A DNA stretch of 64,000 nucleotides from Ooceraea biroi (Eukaryota > Arthropoda > Insecta > Hymenoptera > Formicidae): the NCBI RefSeq assembly GCF_003672135.1, contig NC_039507.1:12082278-12146277 (forward strand), written 5' to 3'. Each line of letters begins with the position of its first letter. The stretch's first letter is position 1. The notes beneath the pieces were generated by a model that was given only the letters and a program-made list of their open reading frames with translations, was not told where the DNA came from and did no database searches. Shown piece by piece: positions 57,489 through 64,000 of this stretch. The position numbers were made by a program, and so were the translations under genes.

Positions 57489-59238
57489 GTGGAGATAGAC
57501 AGACTAATTCGGAGATGCAGAATGTTTTCTCATATCATGGATGTATCTAACGGAAAGATCGCATATATACAAGAAGTAACCCGAAATGCGTGCCAGCGCA
57601 TGCACCTGACTGGACATGCAGAGATAGCAGGCGTTGTAATAACAGGCTTAAGGTCAAATGAAACCACGAGTCGTCCAGCTACATTTGCTGGCCACGTAGA
57701 CAACACGGGAAGCTGTAATGGGGGAGCCTATTCAGATCCCTATGGAACCTGGACCGAAGTAATAGTAATCGGTACCATAAAAATTACCTTACAAGATTAC
57801 ATTGCAGAAGTAAGGATAAACTTTAACCGTGTACAAATGAGATCAGGAATCACCTGTGAACTGAGTGACACCTCATGTTTAGACATGGAAGGTGAAAACA
57901 CATTCTGGGATCATTACCACAGGATATTTGCAAATTCACAAGCTACAGCCTATTATATGAAGGATACGTAGAAAAAATAGTTGATTATATAACCAATCAA
58001 GCACAGACCGTTTTTTCCTTATCATCACAGCATACTACGTTTGCTCTAGCAACTAGAGGGTTAAAATTTGTATGCGGACATACACTCATAAGAACAGAAC
58101 ATCCTAAATTAATAATATTTGAAACGAATCCTGGAGTCACTGTATTTAAAAGACCAGTACGAGTATCAAACTTGGACATATTTGCTTACATGAATTCAAA
58201 ATTCATATATGTAGAAAGACACATTCGATCTCAAATTAATCAATTATATCGAAACATATTAATTCAACAATGCAATCTCGAACAACAAATGTTGCAGAAT
58301 GCACTAGCCATATCCACACAAGCACCTAACATATTCGCATGTTATTTAATGAAAGGACCAGGATACATGGCATTGCTAGCAGGAGAAGTAATCCATATAA
58401 TAAAATGCGTACCAGTAGAAGTAAAAGTTCTGCACACGAAGGAGTGTTACAACCAGCTGCCAGTTATCCGTGCCAATCGCACCTTCTTTTTAACTCCACA
58501 AACACATGTATTGTTGAAACAAGGCACACAAACTTCTTGTAATTTGTTAGCATCCACTATGTATTTTCTGGGAGACTCATGGTATAAATTACCACCAAAA
58601 CCAGTCGCTACAGTACCACCAATCACAATAAAACCGTTAACTAAACCAACATGGAAGTATATTAGTCCTGGATCACTTGCAACCAGCGGCATATACACGG
58701 ACGAGGATCTGAAGAATCTTCGAGATCACATCATGTTTTCAGCAGAGCGGCCGGCAGTCCTCAATACAGTAGCACGAAGTGTAATGAGCCGCACATCTAC
58801 CCTCCACGAGGGCTCAATTGCCAATCTTCTCGACGAAGCATCAATAGAGAAAATAGCTATTTCAACTTGGACAAAATTTTGGAGCAAATTTTTAATTTTT
58901 GGAAACGTAAGCGCCGGACTCATCGCGATATATCTGATCGTCAGGGTAGCCAAGCTTGTACTGGATACTCTCGTACACGGTACGCTTTACACACCGTTTA
59001 TGGTTGGTCCGTCTATTTGATCGGAGCCATATGGGACTCACTCACACAACTATTACTGCACCGGGGAAGGAAAGAGGCACCGGCATCCGACCCATTATCA
59101 CCAACACAAACAGACAATAAAGTAATAAAAACGGACACTTCTGAATTTTCTACTAGCAGCAACGTCCCACCACCCAGTACTTATCCTCTCTTACCTCCCA
59201 AAGAGGATATCAACTTTTCCTTTAAATTTCAAGAATAA
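57489..59238 (+). pseudogene. Envelope glycoprotein of chuvirus (Mononegavirales-like) type, two frame changes
   Basis: Three consecutive frames form one class of glycoprotein. The first (57489-57971) has Cys-containing ectodomain sequence, including GGAYSDPYGTWTEV and CELSDTSCLDMEGENTFWD. A frame change near 57940 leads into the second (to 59020), with MKGPGYMALLAGEVIHIIKC, KECYNQLPVI and SLATSGIYTDEDLKNLRDHI. Near its C-terminus is a membrane segment, FLIFGNVSAGLIAIYLIV (about 58890-58945). A second change near 58990 moves the cytoplasmic tail to the frame ending at 59238. Glycoproteins of this kind are known in some arthropod BEL/Pao elements, thought to be captured from chuviruses. The role would be entry into cells, but this copy is broken. 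Family assignment is from general layout and motif memory. Confidence 0.75.
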
Positions 59239-59312
59239 TCCGATCGTACTCTTCCTCATTCTTCCACACAACTAAAATGTATATATATCTTATCGCCTAC
59301 CCATCATTATAG

Positions 59313-59909
59313 ATGGAAATTGGTTATATCAATACCGCCAAGTTGACTCATCGCTCCTTGGCCATCAAAGTCGTCAAGGTCGAATCTCCAACCCCTAATC
59401 TGGGTACACATCCTCAACGGAGAAGAGACCTTCCAGGAGTTGAGAGCGGGGATGCAGTGGAAGATGGTACGGCAAGCAAAAAATTTGATTTGTTATCCGG
59501 ACGACAACATGGTGGATGAAGCCGTGGCCATCAAAGAAGAAAACCACTGGCATCGGGGGCAGATCCTCCAGGTACGAGATTGAAGGCCCAGATCGCCCTC
59601 AAGGATTGGGGCCGTAGCGTATGGCGGCCATCCAACGACTGTTACCAACTCCTGGACCGATTCCGAGAACTGGAATGGCAGGCCGTACCATGCGGCCTTG
59701 TCCGAATCAAGCCCACGCAGGACACGAACACCTGGCCACGCAACACCAGACGTATAACGAAGGCGATAGCCGAAAGGAAAACCGGGTGGATCCAGATAGA
59801 GAAGGCAATCAACGACTCGGCCGCCTACATTGACCTAGCCATAGACAACTCTCCCGGAAACGGAGACTATGATCTAGGCCACATATTGACCCAGTTGGGT
59901 CATACATAG
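59313..59909 (+). pseudogene. Tudor-like (extended Tudor) ORF between envelope and 3' LTR, two frame changes
   Basis: The ATG at 59313 is preceded immediately by a splice-acceptor-like tcattatag. The first frame gives AIKVVKVESPTPN. A frame change near 59398 then continues with WVHILNGEETFQELRAGM and NHWHRGQILQVRD, and a further change near 59580 with AQIALKDWGRSVWRPSNDCY, FRELEWQAVPCGLVRIKP and a C-terminal WPRNTRRITKAIAE. The order matches an extended Tudor domain: a W-x-RG strand, DWG in place of the usual DYG, then F-x-x-L-x-x-QA-x-x-C-x-L. Tudor domains bind methylated arginines, notably on Piwi proteins. The aromatic-cage residues cannot be fully checked by eye. Functional meaning is inference. 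Confidence 0.65.
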
Positions 59910-61032
59910 GAGATACCAAGAGCTGGGATAACCTGAGCCCAGGCATCACCGGCGAATTATATTCGTACATTAACATTTACAACATATGCAACTATAAAAA
60001 AATATATATACGTATTTACAGGAATAAAAATAAAAAAAATAAAGTAGAATAAAGCAAAATAAACTGAAATAAAACAAAACAAAAAAATACATATATATAG
60101 ATATAAATACACGTATAGAAGTACAACATATACACAAAATATATAATAAGACAATAATATTATAACTATATATAATAATATATATATATATATATAATTT
60201 TACAATTCAAACTACCCAGAACGGTGAGCCACAACAAATAATAACAAAACAAAACAAAACAAAACACGAAAAACCACAATGGAGACAGTGTACCTGTACT
60301 CCGACCTGTACTTCTACATGGATCTGATAAAGGCACCTGCATTGTTGTGGTGGTGACACTAAAGGGTCGCAGAACCCATCAGTACCGGCACTCTAACTCA
60401 GTGCTCGGTCATCATTGCCTATATGCAATCCTTGAGAACCCTTGAGGTCCTCCTATGCAATTTGCCGCCATATAAAAAAAAGGAATCCATGGCCTAGCCA
60501 TGGCACAGCTTTGCCTTTGGGGCAATCACATGTCACTGGCCGAATAAGGCAGTGACAAATAAGACAAAAGAGGTACACAACCTCGCAAAACAACACGATC
60601 CATGATAGAGGCATACTAAATGTTCCACATTACTCCCTTAACACCCACACTTATATACCGTATACCAACACACACACACACACACACACACAAGTGGTGA
60701 TCACGTTTTGCGTCGTTTGAGTTACATAACAATCCCAAATGAATAGACAAGAAACTACATTATAGGAGTACACGAAGAAATGCGTATACACCGACACACC
60801 ATTATTCAAAATAATTATAACGTGCGTAACAAGCAAGATTAGCGAAGCGAACGAAAGGCAGAGAAATGCCTTTCCTTCTCTTCCAAAAAAAGCACACCTA
60901 GAAAATTTCTTTTACAAATCGTAGGTCTATCTCGAAAGCAAGGCATGTTTACTTTTTTTTACCACAATTCAGGAATGCACAGATATCTTTTGCAAATATC
61001 GTGTACCCCCGACATTTGTCTAAGGCGGGGGG
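59910..61032 (+). other. 3' untranslated stretch with (ca)n and polypurine tract
   Basis: AT-rich from 59990 to 60200, with a (ta)n at about 60177-60196 and (aaaac)n at 60245-60266, a (ca)n run at 60668-60692, then mixed sequence without ORFs. It ends with the polypurine tract aaggcgggggg at 61022-61032, directly before the LTR. Confidence 0.7.
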
Positions 61033-62607
61033 TGTTACGTCCAGACTCCACGGTTCCTTGCTTTCGTAAGAAATAGATAATAGAAGGTAATTACATTCGT
61101 TTAGCAATTACCGCGTGCTATTTATCATTCATGCATTATTGAGCCAAGACACTCACGGTTGTTGCACAAGTTCAATTGAATTTTATTTTTTTTTAACACA
61201 CGATATCAAGCGGGAACCTCACGGGGACCGTAAGGCACGCAATACATGTGCCCGTCGCGTGATCATTAAACAAACATTTCTTGCAGCAACCCTGAACGTT
61301 AGCGCATCATCTACCTTATCACCACGACTGTTAGGTCACCTTGGCTGTGAACACGTGCATTTCGTTACCATGACCATGATCACGCTCTCGGTCACTCAAG
61401 GTCCAAAGGTGGCCCTTCGATTTCAGTTATACGTGTCTTCCCGTTACCTAACTTTGGGCGTTTTTCCTCATCGAATGTTCTAGAAGAATCCCCTCCTACA
61501 CGAATTTTCCACATCTTATAAAAAGGGCAGAGAAACCGCCCTGGGGCATTCGTTATTTTTCAGTCTAATCGTCCGGACGTACTAGTCGCAAGTCGAAATT
61601 TCGTTGATTATACATCAGCATCTTCTTCATAGTTAAACAATTTGAGTCAGTGCGATTCAGCTAACTACCACTCCTGTTGCACCCCGAATTGGAGCAGCTA
61701 ATTAATTTCTTGGTGTCGCACTCAGCAGTAAATTCAGCAGTAAGTTTTTTTAAATTATATTATTGGTTTCCTTCGTTTTGCGACTGGTCGACATTGTTTT
61801 TATTTGTGCCTCTTCCTTTGTCTTTCCTTTTTTTTACACATTGCCACTCTTTGACTCATTTAGTGCCACCCTGCGAAACTAACATTCCGCTGCATCGCTT
61901 ATCACCCCCTCAACTAAAACCAGAGGTGACCCTCGATGAAGAAGTTGAGGATTTTCTGCAAGAAATAGAGGCATTCTTGACCGATACCGACATTTTCCCT
62001 CCACCTTCATCTCCATCATATTCACCTATCCCATCCGATCAATTAATTCCACTCTCCCCTATGCGTAATAATTCACGGACTCCTTCTCCAATCCCGTTGG
62101 AGGAAATAGAAATTTTTGCTGATCATCCCAGCCATAATCTTTCCCCTGCTGACTTCCCGCAATTCTCGCATCTTCCACCTTTCCTTCCTAATCCACCACC
62201 AAACCTTCCTCCACTTCTGAACAACAATACGGATACCGAAGACTCCCAGCGATTGACCGATTAATGTTAATTTAAACCCACATTTACATTATCATTTAAA
62301 TTTTGAGTCAGTTGGTTGTAATCCTGTTTACTTCAAATGATTAAGTATTTCTTTTAATTATTGTAATAAAATTATTTCATATTTATTCATGTAAACTTAA
62401 TTTATTCACCCCTTCCTTTCATCAATTATCGCACGAGGTCCTGTCCCTTGTAATAAGGATTTGTTTCCTTTACATAAAAAGGATCAACGAGCAGACCTTC
62501 ATTCAGAAGAAACGTAATAGTGGCTTTCAGCTGCTGACCTTCTTCTCGATAACTCGGTCGGCTCGACTCGCGTTCATTCGCGAGAGATACGTGGTTTGGA
62601 CGTAACA
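61033..62607 (+). mobile_element. LTR F, 3' LTR of the envelope element
   Basis: Starts tgttacgtccagactccacg and ends ggtttggacgtaaca (1575 bases). TATAAAAAGGGC is at 61517-61528, the intron is 61740-61863, the ORF stop is at 62262-62264, and AATAAA lies near 62366, followed by about 240 bases of tail with the ggtcctgtcccttgtaataa block shared in reverse with B, C and D. TATA box, spliced ORF and poly(A) signal therefore all lie in one LTR. Confidence 0.9.
61739..62264 (+). CDS. LTR F-encoded proline-rich protein, start codon made by splicing
   Basis: Exon 1 ends with A at 61739 (donor gtaagt). An alternative donor 12 bases earlier also leaves A. Exon 2 starts TG at 61864 after ctcatttag. 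The 133-residue product begins MPPCETNIPLHRLSPPQLKP, then an acidic helix EEVEDFLQEIEAFL, a Pro/Ser-rich middle PSSPSYSPIPSDQLIPLSP, TPSPIPLEEIEIFADHPSHN and a Pro-rich end. It lacks the PLPP-GPG-IPAS tail of B, C and D, but shares the SYSPIP motif. No frame damage. Disordered composition, with no recognised domain. Confidence 0.65.
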
Positions 62608-62639
62608 CTTATCATCGTAGTATTTTTTAGGAATGTGCC

Positions 62640-62730
62640 GGATAGTCAATTCGCCGGATAACCGGATACCGGATAATTCGGTACTTATTGCTACTGGATA
62701 ACTGGATAACCGGATATTATCTGGCAATTA
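62640..62730. repeat. Short degenerate ccggata repeat
   Basis: gccggata, gccggataaccggataccggataattcgg and ggataactggataaccggat recur within 90 bases, a degenerate tandem of GGATA units directly behind LTR F. Confidence 0.7.
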
Positions 62731-63302
62731 TGCGAAAAATTAAAAAAATTAATTTAATTATGTTTTACATTGTTTTGTGAAGCTTCCGTGCCTCGTGCGC
62801 GGTGTCGCACCTTTCGATGCAATCGAGCCACGACCCTGTGTCGTGTCGATCCGCCGCGTCTGTAATGACGCCCTCGTCTCCACGTATTTCCAGGTGGGGC
62901 GAGAAAATATTTTGAGCTTCGTTTTACTTATTATATTTAGAGCACAAACGATTTTACTTTTTACAGTCCACTAATCGCACTATATAAAAATACACTTGGG
63001 CTGCTTCTGCTTCTGTTCGCATGCCCGTACGGACTCGTTCTGGTTCTACGAGCTCGCGTTCGCGCCGCGCGACTCGGGAAAAACAACGAAACGGCGACAA
63101 TAGCCCAGTGACGTATGACGCCGCAAAATACCCAAACGAAATCATAATAAAAAAAAGCGATATATATAAAAGTACGGAACATATCCCCCTTGAAAGTACT
63201 AACTTTCAAAACGATATAAATAATGTCTAACACTAAACAAAACGCACAACGTATAAATGCTACCTAATACTAAATAAAACGCAAACGCAACAACAACTAT
63301 AC
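62731..63302. other. Possible LTR or 3' region of the second BEL/Pao element
   Basis: No gene supported. TATA-like stretches occur on the plus strand at 62982 (ctatataaaaa) and 63163 (tatatataaaag). The position directly behind the integrase stop fits the 3' end of the minus-strand BEL/Pao element, but no partner LTR is in view. Confidence 0.35.
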
Positions 63303-64000
63303 TTAATCTAACGGAAGTATGGCCAATTTCGCCAGTGGCCTGGTAATAAGTTCCTTTACAGTCTTCACTGTTGCGGCTCGAACAACGCCGTCATCGCCAA
63401 GATGTATATTTTGCACCCTGCCGAGCACCCATTGAGTGGGTCCTAAATTAGGCTGCTGAATAAGTACCAATTGGTCAACCTTCAGCGGCGATCCCTTGTT
63501 GATTTTCCATTTCGATCTTTCGATGAGCGTATGTAAATACTCCGAGCTCCACCGCTTCCAAAAATGCTGTCGGAGTTGCTCCACTCTTTCCCAGCGTAGC
63601 AGTCGATTGGCTGGAACCTCTACAAGGTCAGGGACTGGAAAACTGTTTAACGCTGTGCCAATCAAAAAATGCCCTGGAGTAATACAATGTAAATCATTAG
63701 GATCTGTACTAAGCGGTGTCAACGGACACGAATTCAACATCGCTTCGATCTCGCATAATACAGTTTGTAATTCCTCAAACGTGAGGTTCGCATTACCTAC
63801 AATTCGATGTAAGTGTGTCTTAACCGATTTTATGGCAGACTCCCATAATCCACCAAAATGAGGCGCATGTGATGGGATAAATTGCCACGCGGTTTCATTA
63901 TCGCGTAAAAAATTTCTGAGCTCGTTGCTCGTCTGATCGCTATTGATGAATTCACTAAACTCTTTCATCCGCCTTTTCGCTCCTACAAATGCTGTTCCGT
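63303..64000 (-). CDS. BEL/Pao integrase C-terminal region, runs off the window
   Basis: A continuous minus-strand frame entering from beyond 64000 and stopping at 63303. FIPSHAPHFGGLWESAIKS holds the integrase Glu. CEIEAMLNSCPLTPLSTDPN, ITPGHFLIGTALNSFPVPD, RWSSEYLHTLIERSKWKI and WVLGRVQNIHLGDDG follow, the standard BEL/Pao integrase tail. Unlike the copy at 52 kb there are no frameshifts in the visible 220 codons, and the CEIEAMLNSCPL motif is more canonical here, so this copy is probably younger. The rest of pol lies outside. Confidence 0.88.
   Translation of the reverse strand, partial: GTAFVGAKRRMKEFSEFINSDQTSNELRNFLRDNETAWQFIPSHAPHFGGLWESAIKSVKTHLHRIVGNANLTFEELQTVLCEIEAMLNSCPLTPLSTDPNDLHCITPGHFLIGTALNSFPVPDLVEVPANRLLRWERVEQLRQHFWKRWSSEYLHTLIERSKWKINKGSPLKVDQLVLIQQPNLGPTQWVLGRVQNIHLGDDGVVRAATVKTVKELITRPLAKLAILPLD

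Larger units (their letters stand above)
57489..62607 (+). mobile_element. 3' half of an envelope-bearing LTR retroelement
   Basis: Order on the plus strand: glycoprotein gene (57489-59238), Tudor-like ORF (59313-59909), a 1.1-kb untranslated stretch, a polypurine tract aaggcgggggg at 61022-61032, and LTR F (61033-62607). A polypurine tract directly before TG is the standard primer site for plus-strand DNA synthesis, so LTR F is a genuine 3' LTR. Gag and pol of this element are missing to the left, replaced by opposite-strand BEL and Gypsy pieces. The flanking base groups do not show a target duplication. Confidence 0.8.

Noticed and set aside
48634..62607. LTR E and LTR F as the two ends of one 14-kb retroelement
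   Set aside because: LTR E has its own exact CTAT target duplication on both sides, so it is a solo LTR, and the intervening pol genes are on the opposite strand.
1..64000. tRNA or rRNA genes
   Set aside because: I looked for cloverleaf-like and conserved rRNA stretches and saw none I could support by eye.

Overview
The window is repeat-dense DNA from an animal nuclear genome, most likely an insect and probably an ant or other hymenopteran. I infer this from spliced GT-AG introns, TATA promoters, the mix of mobile elements (Harbinger, hAT, Tc1/mariner, Merlin-like, Penelope, Gypsy, BEL/Pao, Copia) and a Polinton/Maverick-type element. The host assignment is inference. I recognise no ordinary host housekeeping gene; the only non-transposon candidate is a THAP-domain gene fragment on the minus strand at about 34.6-35.6 kb. 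A 100-base run of N at 10701-10800 is an assembly gap.

Layout. 1-4 kb: a long-arm inverted repeat, a spliced BESS-motif protein and a broken Harbinger transposase. 4.4-5.3 kb: a ruined Gypsy RT. 5.3-10.7 kb: nothing recognisable. 10.8-21.5 kb: a Polinton-like virus-like element with packaging ATPase, PLA2-containing minor virion protein, adenain-like protease, penton and major capsid proteins, several conserved small genes and a five-exon acidic gene. Some genes carry frameshifts or stops and others are open. No DNA polymerase B or integrase is visible. 22.6-24.3 kb: a second Harbinger transposase. 24.3-26.1 kb: a BEL/Pao gag fragment interrupted by a 1.4-kb near-perfect palindrome. 26.1-34.3 kb: three long LTRs and a hAT pseudogene. 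36.5-45.9 kb: a Penelope element split by a 6.2-kb inverted-repeat composite and by a solo LTR. 46-48.6 kb: a Copia scrap. 48.6-50.4 kb: another solo LTR. 51.9-57.5 kb: broken BEL/Pao and Gypsy pol genes on the minus strand. 57.5-62.6 kb: the 3' half of an envelope-bearing retroelement (glycoprotein, Tudor-like ORF, polypurine tract, LTR). 63.3-64 kb: a second BEL/Pao pol running off the window.

The most unusual system is the LTR family. Six long LTRs (about 1.6-2.3 kb, TGTTACGTCCAG to CTGGACGTAACA; three have exact 4-bp target duplications) each carry a TATA box, a short intron and an ORF for a proline-rich protein. In at least three a poly(A) signal follows the ORF. In the five copies where the intron can be placed, exon 1 ends in A and exon 2 starts with TG, so the start codon would exist only in spliced RNA. 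One of these LTRs sits directly behind the polypurine tract of the envelope/Tudor element, which shows what kind of element the family belongs to.

Nesting gives an insertion order: Penelope was invaded by the inverted-repeat composite and by LTR D, hAT by LTR A, LTR B by LTR C, and BEL gag by the foldback element.
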